Assembly (NCBI GenBank): GCA_963793785.1
Contig: CAWCBH010000003.1
Span: 992,001-1,056,000, forward strand
Length of the DNA: 64,000 bases
Direction: 5' to 3'
Source of the DNA: CAWCBH01 sp963793785
GTDB taxonomy: Bacteria; Actinomycetota; Thermoleophilia; Solirubrobacterales; 70-9
The notes under the pieces are model-generated. The model did not search any database and was not told the DNA's origin. It was given only the letters and a program-made list of their open reading frames with translations. A program made the position numbers and the translations under genes. Below are positions 15,717-25,360 of the stretch, in pieces. How positions within the stretch are numbered: the first letter of the stretch is position 1; every line of letters starts with the position of its first letter.

Positions 15717-16816
15717 AGGACCCTCGAGTCCACAATCTGGCCCGGATCCTGGTCGGCTACTCGACCAAGGTCAGCGAGGGTGAGGTGGTGGCGATCGACG
15801 GCGAGAGCGCCGCCGAGCCGCTATTGGCGGCGATCTACGAGGAGGTGCTGAAGGCGGGCGCGAATCCGATCCTCAACGTCGCCCTGGCGGGCCAGGCGCC
15901 GGCTTACTACAGCCTTGCCAGCGACAAGCAGCTGGAGTGGGTGTCGCCGGTGTCGGAATGGATGGTCGAGAACGTCGACGTTCGGATCGCGGTCGGAGCA
16001 TCGACGAACACGCGCGAGCTGTCCGCGGTCCCGCCCGAGCGGCAGACGAAGCGCCAGGCGGCGATGGGTGAGCTGATGGCGCGCTCGATGGAGCGCAGCG
16101 CCGAAGGCTCGTTTCGCTGGGTCTACACGCTGTTTCCGACCAGCGCCTACGCGTCGGAAGCCGAGATGAGCCTGACCGACTACGAGGACTTCTACTTCGG
16201 CGCCTGCCTCGCCACCGACGGCGACCCGCTGACGGCCTGGGAGCGCGCTTCGGCGGAGACGACCCGTCTGGCCGAGTGGATCGCGGGTCGGGAGGAGGTG
16301 CACGTGACCGCGCCCGGGACCGACATCCGCCTCGGCGTCGCCGGCCGGACGTTCATCCCCTGTGTCGGCGACCGCAACATGCCGGACGGGGAGTTCTTCA
16401 CGGCGCCGATCGAGGATTCGGTCGAAGGGGAGGTGACCTTTCACCTGCCGGCGCTGGTCGGCGGCCGCGAGGTCTCAGGCGTGCGGCTGCGCTTCGAGGC
16501 CGGCAAGGTGGTCGACGCGACGGCCGAACGCGGCGAGGAGTACCTGATCAAGCTGCTCGACACCGACGAGGGGGCCCGCCGCCTCGGCGAGCTCGGCATC
16601 GGGACCAACTACGGGATCGACCGTGGCACTCTGGAGGTGCTGCTGGACGAGAAGATCGGCGGCACCGTTCACATGGCCGTCGGGCGCTCCTATCCGGAGT
16701 CGGGCGGGACCAACGAGTCCGCCGTGCACACCGATCTCGTCTGCGACCTGCGCCGCGGCGGCAAGATCGAGGTCGACGGCGAGCTGCTGCAGGAAGACGG
16801 CAAGTTCGTCGTCTAG
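15713..16816 (+). CDS. M29-family aminopeptidase
   Basis: 367 aa, ATG overlapping the pdxT stop. The family pattern is clear: LARILVGYSTKVSEGEVVAIDG at the start and AVGASTNTREL in the middle. The metal-site segment runs LGELGIGTNYGIDRG, TVHMAVGRSYPESGGTN and SAVHTDLVCDLR, supplying the Glu, His, Tyr and Asp ligands of thermophilic aminopeptidase T-type enzymes. It removes N-terminal residues from peptides using two divalent metals in the cytoplasm. Linkage to pdxST is positional only. Confidence 0.9.
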   Translation: MKDPRVHNLARILVGYSTKVSEGEVVAIDGESAAEPLLAAIYEEVLKAGANPILNVALAGQAPAYYSLASDKQLEWVSPVSEWMVENVDVRIAVGASTNTRELSAVPPERQTKRQAAMGELMARSMERSAEGSFRWVYTLFPTSAYASEAEMSLTDYEDFYFGACLATDGDPLTAWERASAETTRLAEWIAGREEVHVTAPGTDIRLGVAGRTFIPCVGDRNMPDGEFFTAPIEDSVEGEVTFHLPALVGGREVSGVRLRFEAGKVVDATAERGEEYLIKLLDTDEGARRLGELGIGTNYGIDRGTLEVLLDEKIGGTVHMAVGRSYPESGGTNESAVHTDLVCDLRRGGKIEVDGELLQEDGKFVV

Positions 16817-16833
16817 AAGCTCCGAGCCCAAAC

Positions 16834-17280
16834 TCACTGGTTCGGCAACGGCGAGCCTGCCAAGACGAAGAACCAGGCGGTCATCGCCAGCACAGCGAGG
16901 ATCACCGAGCCGACGATCACCGTCTCCAGCACCGTCGCCGAGCGCGGTGTCGTGGGGGTGTCGCGCATGCTCTTCAGCCAGGCCGGCCTGATCGGACTGA
17001 CCGTGTTGGTCCCCGTGATCCGCACGTAGAGGCCGTTCAGGCGTCCGAGCAGCCAGGCGATGATCAGGATCGAGATGACGATCCCGACGAAGACCAGCAT
17101 GTAGGGCCCGCCACTCGGGAACTGGGTGTCGGACAGCATCGAGCCGATGTAGATCCAGGTCAGCGGGATCGCCGTCCACAGCGAAATCGCCGCGATCAGC
17201 ATCGCGACGACGACCAGCATTGCGGCGACGTTGCGAACCGGGCCTCTGTGCGCTTCCTCGGGGGGCATGGCTGCCTTCAT
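16834..17280 (-). CDS. integral membrane protein of unknown function
   Basis: 148 aa from the ATG at 17280 (MKAAMPPEE); a longer frame to 17304 would run into the yebC start and was rejected. Three transmembrane segments are visible: VRNVAAMLVVVAMLIAAISLW, YMLVFVGIVISILIIAWLL and ETVIVGSVILAVLAMTAWFFVLA. No family motif is recognised. It is divergent from yebC with only 12 bases between the start codons, so promoters must overlap or lie inside the genes. Confidence 0.75.
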   Translation of the reverse strand: MKAAMPPEEAHRGPVRNVAAMLVVVAMLIAAISLWTAIPLTWIYIGSMLSDTQFPSGGPYMLVFVGIVISILIIAWLLGRLNGLYVRITGTNTVSPIRPAWLKSMRDTPTTPRSATVLETVIVGSVILAVLAMTAWFFVLAGSPLPNQ

Positions 17281-17292
17281 AGAATCACAGCC

Positions 17293-18042
17293 ATGTCCGG
17301 GCACTCGAAGTGGTCATCGATCAAGCACCGAAAGGCGGCGGTGGACGCCAAGCGGGGGCAGCAGTTCACGAAGCTGGCCCGTGCGATCACGGTCGCCGCG
17401 CGGGAGGGCGGCGGAGACCCGGACGCCAACCCAGCCCTGGCGACCTCGATCCAGAAGGCGCGTGACTTCTCGATGCCCAAGGACAACATCCAGCGGGCGA
17501 TCGACCGCGGCACCGGCGCCGGCACCGACGCCGAGGCGATCGAGCGGGTCGTCTTCGAAGGCTACGGGCCCGGCGGTGCCGCGATCCTGATCGAGGCACT
17601 GACCGACAACCGCAACCGCACCAGCGCCGAGGTCCGTCACGCCTTCACCAAGCACGGCGGCAACCTCGGCGAGCCGGGCTCGGTGGCCTGGATCTTCGAG
17701 AAGCGCGGCGTCGTCGTGGTCGACGGTGGCCGCTACGGCGAGGACGACCTGATCGCGGCGATCGACGCCGGTGCCGAGGACGTTCGCCACGACGGAGACC
17801 TCCTCAAGGTGATCGCCGAGCCGGCTCACCTCAGCGCCGTGCGGGAGGCCCTCGAGGGCTCCGGAATCGAGGTCCAATCCTCAGACGTCGCGATGGAGCC
17901 GAAGAGCACGGTCGAGATCGACGAGGGCTCCGCCCGCACCCTGCTGCGCCTCCTCGATGCCCTCGAGGAGCAGGAGGACGTCAACGAGGTGCACGCCAAC
18001 TTCGACATCCCCGAGGAAGTCCTGGAGAGCGCCGCGGCCTAG
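17293..18042 (+). CDS. yebC: YebC/TACO1-family protein
   Basis: 249 aa. The N-terminus MSGHSKWSSIKHRKAAVDAKRG, GGGDPDANPAL, MPKDNIQRAIDRGTG and FEGYGPGGAAILIEALTDN are the family signatures, and the length is typical. Members are DNA- or RNA-associated cytoplasmic proteins, some described as transcription regulators and some as aiding ribosomes on proline-rich stretches. Position just before ruvCAB is widely conserved; here a kinase gene on the opposite strand intervenes. The stop overlaps the convergent kinase end by four bases. Confidence 0.95.
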   Translation: MSGHSKWSSIKHRKAAVDAKRGQQFTKLARAITVAAREGGGDPDANPALATSIQKARDFSMPKDNIQRAIDRGTGAGTDAEAIERVVFEGYGPGGAAILIEALTDNRNRTSAEVRHAFTKHGGNLGEPGSVAWIFEKRGVVVVDGGRYGEDDLIAAIDAGAEDVRHDGDLLKVIAEPAHLSAVREALEGSGIEVQSSDVAMEPKSTVEIDEGSARTLLRLLDALEEQEDVNEVHANFDIPEEVLESAAA

Positions 18043-19521
18043 CCGCGCCCGTCGCTGGCCTCGCGCTGCGCGACGGCATCCGAGTAGGCCTGATCCAACT
18101 CGGCTGCACCACGTCGGTCTGGTTCGGGGATCTCCAGCCGCGCCTCGAGGATCGGGATCGCCTCTTCGGGCCTGCCGGCCAGGCGCAGGGCGTTGCCGAG
18201 GTTGAACAGCGCGTAGGCGTAGGGAGGCGTGCCCTCGGGTGAGGCGTCGACCGCCTGCTGAAGGATCGGGATCGCCTCGTCGTATTGGCCCGCCTGGATC
18301 AGCGCGAAACCTTGGTCGTTCAGCGCCGCGCGCCGAAGCCCGCTGCTGACCGGGGTGGGCGGCGGCGGGTGGCGCGGGAGCCGGCTCCTCGGCCGGCGGC
18401 GGGCGGCGGGGCCTGCGTGCGGTCGGGCTGAGTCTGGCCGCGGTCCCGGTTCGCGACCGGCTCCGAGCCGCCGTCGCCATCGCCGCTCAATACCACGAGG
18501 GCGATCAGGAGCCCGGCGGCGATGCCGATTGCCCCGATCGCCAGGGCCCGGACCCGGCTGTCTGGGCGCGCCTCCCTCTCGGGCGGAATGAAGGGAGGCC
18601 TTTCGTCGCGCTGAGACGCCGCCGCAGATGCAGGTTCAGCCGGCAGCGGGACCGCCGCCGGCATCTCCCGCGTCGCGGCGACCGGTTGGGTGTCGACACC
18701 GCGCTCGATCGCCTCCCGCAGCCGGCGCACAAGCTCGCCGGCCGATGCCGGCCGATCGCCGGGTCGGAGGACATCGCCTTTCGCAGCGCCGCCGCGGCGG
18801 CGGGCGAGGCGTCGGGATCCGCGTCGAGCAGATCCGGGGCGCCCTGCTCGATTCGGCGCACGACCTGTTCGGGCGACTTCTCAGGATGTGCCCGGCGGCC
18901 ACTCAGAAGCTCGAAGGCGACCGCCGCGAGCGAGTAGACGTCGGCGGCGGCGCCTCCCGGCTCGCCGCGGAGTCGCTCCGGGGCGATGTAGGCGAGGGTC
19001 CCGATCACGTTGCCCGAGCCGGTGATCGCGGTCGCGTCGACCGCAGTTGCGATCCCGAGGTCGGCGAGCTTGGCGGTGCCGTCCTTGGCGATGAGGATGT
19101 TCGATGGCTTGACGTCGCGGTGCACCACGCCCTGTTCGTGAGCGTGGTCAAGCGCCGCGGCGATCTGACTCAGCAGAGCGAGGCTGGCGGCGGAGTCGAG
19201 CGGCTCGCGCTTCAGCCGCTCGGCGAGCGACTCGCCGTCGACGAACTCCATCACGATCAGGATCGCGTCCTCGTCGCTGACGGTGTCGAAGATGGCGACG
19301 ATGTTCGGGTGGTTGAGCGAGGCGCCGAGGCGGGCCTCGCGGCGGAATCGGCGTAGCGCCTCCTCGGGGGCCTCGCTGGGCAGCTGCTTCACGGCCACCT
19401 CGCGGCCCAGGACCTCGTCCTCGGCCAGCAAGACCCTTGCCATGCCGCCGGTTCCGAGGCGGCGCAGGCGGCGATAGCGGCCCGCCAGAAGGGTTTCGGG
19501 TCGGTCGGTCAGGCTTCCCAT
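18039..19521 (-). pseudogene. Ser/Thr protein kinase with transmembrane segment and TPR tail, frame-broken
   Basis: From the ATG at 19521 an STPK-like domain is complete: LGTGGMARVLLAEDE, the Lys in VAVKQL, HRDVKPSN, ADLGIAT in place of DFG, and APERL. Near 18758 the frame slips (GACCCGGC-GATCGG lacks a base of DPADRPASAGEL). It continues one frame over with LVRRLREAIERG and a transmembrane helix (ALAIGAIGIAAGLLIALVVL). Around 18370-18420 it shifts again, through a Pro-rich linker, into TPR-like repeats (ALNDQGFALIQAGQYDEAIPILQQA, YALFNLGNALRLAGRPEEAIPILE) ending at 18039. Repaired, it is a membrane kinase of about 490 aa with an extracytoplasmic TPR domain. The frameshifts may be sequence errors in G/C runs. 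Confidence 0.8.
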
Positions 19522-19626
19522 TCTGGTCCAAGTGCCACCGGTGAGCGCCGTCAAACCGGCTCCAGGTCCAAAGAGGCATCCGGGCGCCGGTCCAGAATCT
19601 TTCCGCATGGGCACGAGGTGGGTGCG

Positions 19627-20169
19627 ATGAAGATCGTCATGGGTATCGATCCCGGCGCCGCGAACCTCGGTTTCGGCGTCGTCAGGGTGGAGGGAAGCCG
19701 CATGGTCGCGCTCGACGGCGGCGTCGTCGAGACGACCCCCGATCAGCCTTTGGAGCGGCGCCTGGAGCGGATCCACCGTGCGATCGCGGAGCTGGTCGAG
19801 TGGCACGAGCCCCAGGCCGTGGCCCTCGAGGACGTCTACTTCGGAAAGAACGTGCGCTCGGCGATGGCGGTCGGCCAGGCCAGCGGGGTGGCGATGCTCG
19901 CCGCCGCCCAGCGGGGGGTGCGGTGCTTTGCCTACACGCCGCAGGCGATCAAGCTGGCGGTCTGCGGCTCCGGATCGGCCGGCAAGAAGCAGGTCCAGCA
20001 GATGGTCGGGACGCTGCTCGGGCTTCCCGAGCCGCCTTCGCCCGAGCACGCCGCCGACGCGCTCGCGGTGGCGATCTGCCACGGCGGTGCGGCCGGTCAC
20101 CGGCAGACGCTTGAGGCACTGGGCGACGCAGCCGTGCCGCGCCGGTTCAGAGAGCGGCTGGCGGGATGA
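19627..20169 (+). CDS. ruvC: Holliday junction resolvase RuvC
   Basis: 180 aa from the ATG at 19627, preceded by GAGGTGGG; an in-frame GTG at 19618 is an alternative. RuvC cuts four-way junctions symmetrically after RuvAB branch migration. Acidic active-site residues are visible in MGIDPGAANLGFG, VALEDVYFGKN and HAADALAVAIC. QASGVAMLAA and KKQVQQMVG are also typical. The stop overlaps the ruvA start (ATGA), and ruvC-ruvA-ruvB form one operon. Confidence 0.96.
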   Translation: MKIVMGIDPGAANLGFGVVRVEGSRMVALDGGVVETTPDQPLERRLERIHRAIAELVEWHEPQAVALEDVYFGKNVRSAMAVGQASGVAMLAAAQRGVRCFAYTPQAIKLAVCGSGSAGKKQVQQMVGTLLGLPEPPSPEHAADALAVAICHGGAAGHRQTLEALGDAAVPRRFRERLAG

Positions 20170-20753
20170 TCGCCGCCGTTCGCGGCGAGGTCCTCGTCCG
20201 TCGCCCCGACCACGTGGTCGTCGACGCCGGTGGGGTCGGCTACCGGCTTGCCGTCTCGACCGAGACCCTGAAGGCGGTACCGGCAACCGGCAGGGTCGCT
20301 TTCCTGCACGCGGAGCTGATCGCCCGCGAGGACACGCTCGCCCTCTATGGCTTCGGGTCCGAGGAGGAGCGAGACCTGTTTCGCGAGCTCATCTCGGTCA
20401 GCGGCGTCGGGCCCAAGGTGGCCCTGGCGGTGCTTTCGGGCGGCGCCCCTCGCGACCTTCTGCGGGCGATCGCTGCCGGCGACGCGAAGCGCTTCCAGGC
20501 GGTCCCGGGGATCGGCAAGCGAACCGCCGAGCGGATCATCGTCGAGCTGCGGGAGAAAGTCGCCGGCGCGCTGGAGCAAGAAGTCGCGACCGCCGCCGCG
20601 GGCGACGACCCGCGGGCGCTGGCTCGCGACGGGCTCGTCAACCTCGGCTACGCGCCACTCGAGGCCGAGCAGCTTCTCGACGGAGTCGACAGCGACGACC
20701 CCGAGCAGCTGATCGCCGGCGCCCTGCGCCGGGCGGGAGCCTCCCGCAGATGA
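20166..20753 (+). CDS. ruvA: Holliday junction DNA helicase subunit RuvA
   Basis: 195 aa. The N-terminal OB fold (MIAAVRGEVLVRRPDHVVVDAGGVGYRLAVS) is followed by two helix-hairpin-helix motifs (LISVSGVGPKVALAVLS and VPGIGKRTAERIIVELREK) and a C-terminal RuvB-contact domain (LVNLGYAPLEAEQLL). It holds the four-way junction for RuvB. Length is normal. It overlaps both neighbours by four bases. Confidence 0.96.
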   Translation: MIAAVRGEVLVRRPDHVVVDAGGVGYRLAVSTETLKAVPATGRVAFLHAELIAREDTLALYGFGSEEERDLFRELISVSGVGPKVALAVLSGGAPRDLLRAIAAGDAKRFQAVPGIGKRTAERIIVELREKVAGALEQEVATAAAGDDPRALARDGLVNLGYAPLEAEQLLDGVDSDDPEQLIAGALRRAGASRR

Positions 20754-21817
20754 GCGGACCACCCGAGATCGAAGGCGTGCATCGGATTCCCGCCGCCGCC
20801 GAGACCTCCGAGGTGCGGGCCCGGGCGCCGGCGGCGGCTGACGAGGAGCTGGACCGCTCGCTGCGGCCGCAGACGCTGGGCGACTTCGTCAACCAGGAGC
20901 AGGTCACCGAGCAGCTTGCGATCTTCATCGAGGCGGCGCGCCGTCGCGGCGAGCCCCTGGACCACGTTCTGCTCGCCGGCCCTCCGGGACTGGGCAAGAC
21001 CTCGCTGGCGCACATCGTCGCGGCCGAGCTGGAGGTGCCGATGGTCCAGACGGCGGGCCCGGCGCTGGAGCGCAAGGCCGACGTGGCCGCCTTCCTCACC
21101 GCCCTGGAGCCGGGCAGCGTCTTCTTCATCGACGAGATCCATCGACTTGGCCGCGCCGTGGAGGAGACCCTCTATCCGGCGATGGAGGACGGGCGCCTTC
21201 CGGTGGTGCTGGGCCAGGGAGCCGGCGCCCGCACGGTGACGCTTCCCTTGCCGCCCTTCACGCTCGTCGGTGCGACGACCCGCAGCGGCCTGCTGACGAC
21301 TCCGCTTCGCGACCGCTTCGGCGTCTGCCATCGACTCGAGCACTACCGCGCCGAGCACCTGGCCCGCATCGTCGAGCGCTCGGCGGCGATCCTCGAGGTC
21401 GACGTGGAGCCGGACGCCGCGGCGGCGATCGCCGCTCGCTCGCGAGGGACGCCGCGGGTTGCCAACCGCCTCCTGAAGCGGATTCGCGACTTCGCGGAGG
21501 TGCGCGAGGCCGGCGTCGTCACCGCCGAGGTGGCGATGGCCGGGCTGCAGATGCTGGAGGTGGACGGGGCCGGGCTCGACCGCTCCGACCGGACGCTGCT
21601 GGAGACCGTGGCGAACAAGTTCGGCGGCGGGCCGGTCGGGCTCTCCACCCTGGCCGTGGCGATCGGCGAGGAGCAGGACACGATCGAGGATGTCCTGGAG
21701 CCGTATCTGCTGCAGGAGGGACTACTCAAGCGGACGCCCCGGGGCCGAGTCCTCACCGCACGGGCATTCGAGCACCTCGGCCTGCCGGTGCCGGAGGCCG
21801 CGACAAGCCTGTTCTAG
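20750..21817 (+). CDS. ruvB: Holliday junction DNA helicase subunit RuvB
   Basis: 355 aa, ATG overlapping the ruvA stop. AAA+ motor that drives branch migration. Walker A GPPGLGKTSLAH, Walker B FFIDEIHRL, sensor 1 GATTRSG and the winged-helix C-terminus (VANKFGGGPVGLSTLAVAIGE, EPYLLQEGLLKRTPRGR) are all present. The first 35 residues are a non-conserved extension before the LRPQTLGDFVNQE core. Confidence 0.97.
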   Translation: MSGPPEIEGVHRIPAAAETSEVRARAPAAADEELDRSLRPQTLGDFVNQEQVTEQLAIFIEAARRRGEPLDHVLLAGPPGLGKTSLAHIVAAELEVPMVQTAGPALERKADVAAFLTALEPGSVFFIDEIHRLGRAVEETLYPAMEDGRLPVVLGQGAGARTVTLPLPPFTLVGATTRSGLLTTPLRDRFGVCHRLEHYRAEHLARIVERSAAILEVDVEPDAAAAIAARSRGTPRVANRLLKRIRDFAEVREAGVVTAEVAMAGLQMLEVDGAGLDRSDRTLLETVANKFGGGPVGLSTLAVAIGEEQDTIEDVLEPYLLQEGLLKRTPRGRVLTARAFEHLGLPVPEAATSLF

Positions 21818-21858
21818 GCGCGAAGCTCCTCAGGCGCGTCTACTAGCCTTGTCGGAGC

Positions 21859-22353
21859 ATGCCCTTCTTCATCTGCCCGAACTGCGGTAACCGCGAGCTC
21901 AGCGTCGACCGCTCCGCCGGCTTCAGCGCCCGCCCGAAGAGCTGCTCGAAATGCGGCTTCGGGTTCGTCTTCGAGCTGCTCGACGACTACTACCCGGCTC
22001 CCAACGCCGCCTTCTTCACCTGCGATCAGGAGACCCGCGTGATCGACGCCGGCAAGGGCAGCTTCGAGCTGACCGGGCTCACGGACGAGGACGTGATCGG
22101 TCGTCCGGTGCGCGAGGTGCTCGGGTTGCGCTGGCTCGAGGAGGGCGGGGGCGGAAAGCCCGCCGACGCCAACGGCGACGGCTTCACGGACCCGATCGAG
22201 ACCTCACTGGAGTGGGGGGTACGCTCGCTGGGCCGCCGGGTGTCCGTCAACGCCGAAGGCGACCTTCCTGCGGCGGCGGTCGCCGATGTCTTCCCCGCCT
22301 ATGACGACGACGGCGGCCTGCTGATCGTCCTCACGCCCGACAGCGACAGCTAG
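21859..22353 (+). CDS. zinc-ribbon protein with PAS-like domain
   Basis: 164 aa. The N-terminus is a four-Cys zinc ribbon (CPNC at residues 6-9, CSKC at about 30-33). After FVFELLDDYYPAPNAAFFTCD a PAS-like segment follows (RVIDAGKGSFELTGLTDEDVIGRPVREVLGL), then an acidic Gly/Asp loop and a C-terminal strand pair. The build suggests a small sensor or a rubredoxin-like protein, but no ligand can be named. It lies between ruvB and secDF on the same strand. Confidence 0.75.
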   Translation: MPFFICPNCGNRELSVDRSAGFSARPKSCSKCGFGFVFELLDDYYPAPNAAFFTCDQETRVIDAGKGSFELTGLTDEDVIGRPVREVLGLRWLEEGGGGKPADANGDGFTDPIETSLEWGVRSLGRRVSVNAEGDLPAAAVADVFPAYDDDGGLLIVLTPDSDS

Positions 22354-22393
22354 CCCGACAGGCTTGCCCCAGAGAGTGGAGAATCCCGTCTAG

Positions 22394-25360
22394 ATGGGCG
22401 CCCGCCGCCGCAACCTCTTCGTGCTGCTCTTCGTCGGCCTGATCATCGCCGTCTCCGGTCTGGTCATCGCGACCAAGGAGACGCGGCTCGGTCTCGATCT
22501 GAAGGGCGGGGTCGAGCTGATCTACCAGGGCCAGCCGACCGGCCAGGTGACCGAGGTCACCAACGAGGACATCGACCGCGCGGTGAACATCATCCGCGAG
22601 CGGATCGACGAGTTCGGCGTTGCCGAGCCCGAGGTCTCGCGCCTCGGCACCGACCAGATCACGGTCAGCCTGCCCGACGTCCAGAACGCCCAGCGGGCGA
22701 TCGACCAGGTCGGAACGACCGCGCAGTTGTTCTTCTATGACTGGGAGCCGAACCTGCTCGGAATCGAACGTGCCGTCGGCGGCACTCCGGGTGCGCAGCC
22801 GCCCGAGCAGGCGCTGCGCGAGCTGGAACGGATCTGGACCCAGGCGGGGCGGCTCCCCAACGACCAGCTCAACCGCCAGCTGTTGCTCGCGGGAGCGCTG
22901 CCGACCGCCTATGAGGCCGTGCAGCTGGCCTCCGAGCAGCCTCCCGACCAAGACTGCGACGAATGCTCGGAGCGGGTCCCGCGCTATTACCTCTTCGAGC
23001 GCGGGCAGCGGCATGACCTTGTCGCCGGTCCCGAGAAGGACCGCCAAGACCTCTTCGTGAGCCCGACCGGGGAGCCCCGACCCCGCAACGGAATCGTCCT
23101 CTCGGTCCCCCCGGGGACCCTCGTCGTCTCCGAGCAGCCGGTTGACGCCGAGGGGGAGACGATCCCCGAGGAGGAGCACCCACCGGGGTGGTATGCGCTC
23201 AAGGACCGCCCGGCGCTCTCGGGGACCGACATCAAGAACCCCGAGCAGAACTTCGACCCGACCACAAATCAGCCCAACGTCACCTTCGAGTTCACCGACG
23301 ACGGGCGGGAGGCGTTCCAGGAGGTCACCCGCCAGATCGCTCAGCGTGGCCAGTCGCAGGCGATCGGGCCCGTCGACCCCGCCACCGCCGGCTCGCTGTC
23401 GGGGCACTTCGCCGTCGTCCTCGACGACGTCGTCGAGACCCGGCCGATCATCAACTTCGTCGAGAACCCGGACGGGATCGACGGGCGCACCGGAGCCGAG
23501 ATCTCCGGCGGCTTCACCTCCGTGACCGAGGCGCAGGACCTGGCGACGATCCTGCAGATCGGCGCCCTGCCGATCGACCTGCAGCTGATCAGCCAGAGCG
23601 AGGTCTCGGCGACTCTCGGTGAGCAGGCGCTCGACCAGGGCCTGACCGCCGGCATCGTCGGCCTGATCCTGGTGATCGGATTCCTGATCGCCTACTACCG
23701 CTTCCTCGGCATCGTGGCGACGCTGGGCCTGGCCGTCTACGCGGTGTTCTTCTTCGCGCTGATCAAGCTGATCCCGATCACGATGACGCTGCCCGGGATC
23801 GCCGGCCTGATCCTCACGATCGGCGTCGCCGCCGACTCCAACATCGTCATCTTCGAGCGGATCAAGGAGGAGGTACGGGCCGGGCGCAGCCTCTCGACGG
23901 CGATCGCGGTCGGCTACCGCAAGGGAATCGCGACGATCGTCGACGCGAACGTGATCATCCTGCTGACCGCGTTCATCCTCTTCGTCCTCGCCACCTCGGG
24001 TGTCAAGGGCTTCGCCTTCACGCTCGGGGTCGGGACGATCGTCTCGCTGTTCACGGCGGTCGTCTTCACGCAGGCCTTCCTGGGGATCTTCGGCCGCGGC
24101 AAGTTGATGACCTCGCCGCGGCTGCTGGGGGCGGGGGAGGAGCGGGTCCGCTGGCACTTCGACTTCATCGGCGCCTCGCGCTGGTTCTTCTCGATCTCGG
24201 GAGCGATCCTGGTCATCGGGGCCCTTTCGCTGGCCGGCAACGGGCTCAACTTCGGGATCGACTTCGAGTCCGGCTCTCGGCTCAATTTCTCCCCCGAGCA
24301 GACGACCGACGTCGACCAGGTCCGGGACGTGCTGCAGACCCAGGGCCTCGGCGACGCCGAGATCCAGGAGGTCTCAGACGAGGCCTTCGGCGACGGCTTC
24401 CAGATCCAGACCGGCGAGCTGCAGCCCGGCAACGTCGACGAGGTTCGAGGCGAGCTCGCCTCCGAGTTCGGGATCCAGTCCGGCAGCTTCGAGAACACCA
24501 GCGTCGGGCCCACCTTCGGCGAGCAGGTCGCGCGCAGCGCCGGCTACGCGATCGTCTTCTCGCTGCTGCTGATCTCCGCCTATGTCGGCTTCCGGTTCGA
24601 GGGCAAGTACGCGGTGCCGGTGTTGATCGCGGTCGCCCACGACGTCCTGATCACCGCCGGCGTCTACTCGCTGACGGGGGAGGAGGTGACCAGCGCCACC
24701 GTCGCCGCCTTCCTGACCATCCTCGGGTACTCGCTCTACGACACGGTGATCGTCTTCGACCGGATCCGCGAGAACGTGCCGCGGATGCCGCGGGCGGCGT
24801 TCTCGCAGATCGTCAACCGCTCGATGAGCGAGGTCCTGACGCGATCGCTGATCACCGGCCTCTCGTCCGTCTTCCTGGTCGCGATGCTGCTGGTATTCGG
24901 AGGCGACACGCTGAAGGCTTTCGCCTTCGCGATGATGGTCGGGATCGCGTCCGGTACCTACTCGTCGATCTTCATCGCCTCGCCGGTGCTGACGGCCTGG
25001 AAGGAGCGCGAGCCCGCGCTGGCCGGACGGCGGGCGCGAATCGAGGCCGCGATGGGCCATGTGCCGGCGTTCGTCGAGCAGGTCGAGGTCGCGAAGCTCG
25101 AAGATGGCGAGGAGCCGCTCGAGGTGGCTGAGCCGGAGCCGCGCCAGCGGGCCCAGGAGCTGGCCATCGAGCAGCAGCCGTCGCCACAGAGCGCCCACGA
25201 GGTCGAGCTTCCTGAGGAGGAGATCGGCGACGGCGCCCCCGAGACTCGAGACGATGACCTGGTCGAGGCGGGGGCCGCCGCCGACCCCGAGCGGCCCAGC
25301 AAGAGCGAGCGCAAGCGCCGCCAGCGTCAGCGACGCCGCAAGCACGGGAGGAACCGGTGA
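22394..25360 (+). CDS. secDF: protein translocase subunit SecDF (fused)
   Basis: 988 aa: SecD (about 1-570) and SecF (about 585-880) in one polypeptide. SecD shows an N-terminal helix (LFVLLFVGLIIAVSGLVIA), GLDLKGGVELIYQ, a large periplasmic-type loop, and the membrane block GLIGILGLILVIGFLIAYYR-like then GVAADSNIVIFERIKEE. SecF shows NFGIDFESGSRLNF and GYSLYDTVIVFDRIRENV. Both carry the Asp-containing helix thought to use the proton gradient to pull exported proteins outward. The last 100 residues are a charged tail rich in Glu, Pro and Arg ending in a basic cluster. Fused SecDF is known in several phyla. The stop overlaps the next start (GTGA). Confidence 0.95.
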   Translation: MGARRRNLFVLLFVGLIIAVSGLVIATKETRLGLDLKGGVELIYQGQPTGQVTEVTNEDIDRAVNIIRERIDEFGVAEPEVSRLGTDQITVSLPDVQNAQRAIDQVGTTAQLFFYDWEPNLLGIERAVGGTPGAQPPEQALRELERIWTQAGRLPNDQLNRQLLLAGALPTAYEAVQLASEQPPDQDCDECSERVPRYYLFERGQRHDLVAGPEKDRQDLFVSPTGEPRPRNGIVLSVPPGTLVVSEQPVDAEGETIPEEEHPPGWYALKDRPALSGTDIKNPEQNFDPTTNQPNVTFEFTDDGREAFQEVTRQIAQRGQSQAIGPVDPATAGSLSGHFAVVLDDVVETRPIINFVENPDGIDGRTGAEISGGFTSVTEAQDLATILQIGALPIDLQLISQSEVSATLGEQALDQGLTAGIVGLILVIGFLIAYYRFLGIVATLGLAVYAVFFFALIKLIPITMTLPGIAGLILTIGVAADSNIVIFERIKEEVRAGRSLSTAIAVGYRKGIATIVDANVIILLTAFILFVLATSGVKGFAFTLGVGTIVSLFTAVVFTQAFLGIFGRGKLMTSPRLLGAGEERVRWHFDFIGASRWFFSISGAILVIGALSLAGNGLNFGIDFESGSRLNFSPEQTTDVDQVRDVLQTQGLGDAEIQEVSDEAFGDGFQIQTGELQPGNVDEVRGELASEFGIQSGSFENTSVGPTFGEQVARSAGYAIVFSLLLISAYVGFRFEGKYAVPVLIAVAHDVLITAGVYSLTGEEVTSATVAAFLTILGYSLYDTVIVFDRIRENVPRMPRAAFSQIVNRSMSEVLTRSLITGLSSVFLVAMLLVFGGDTLKAFAFAMMVGIASGTYSSIFIASPVLTAWKEREPALAGRRARIEAAMGHVPAFVEQVEVAKLEDGEEPLEVAEPEPRQRAQELAIEQQPSPQSAHEVELPEEEIGDGAPETRDDDLVEAGAAADPERPSKSERKRRQRQRRRKHGRNR

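Noticed and set aside
22331..24157. 608-aa minus-strand open frame opposite secDF
   Set aside because: Composition (Asp/Arg/Glu/Gln repeats) is the antisense image of secDF codons; no recognisable motif.
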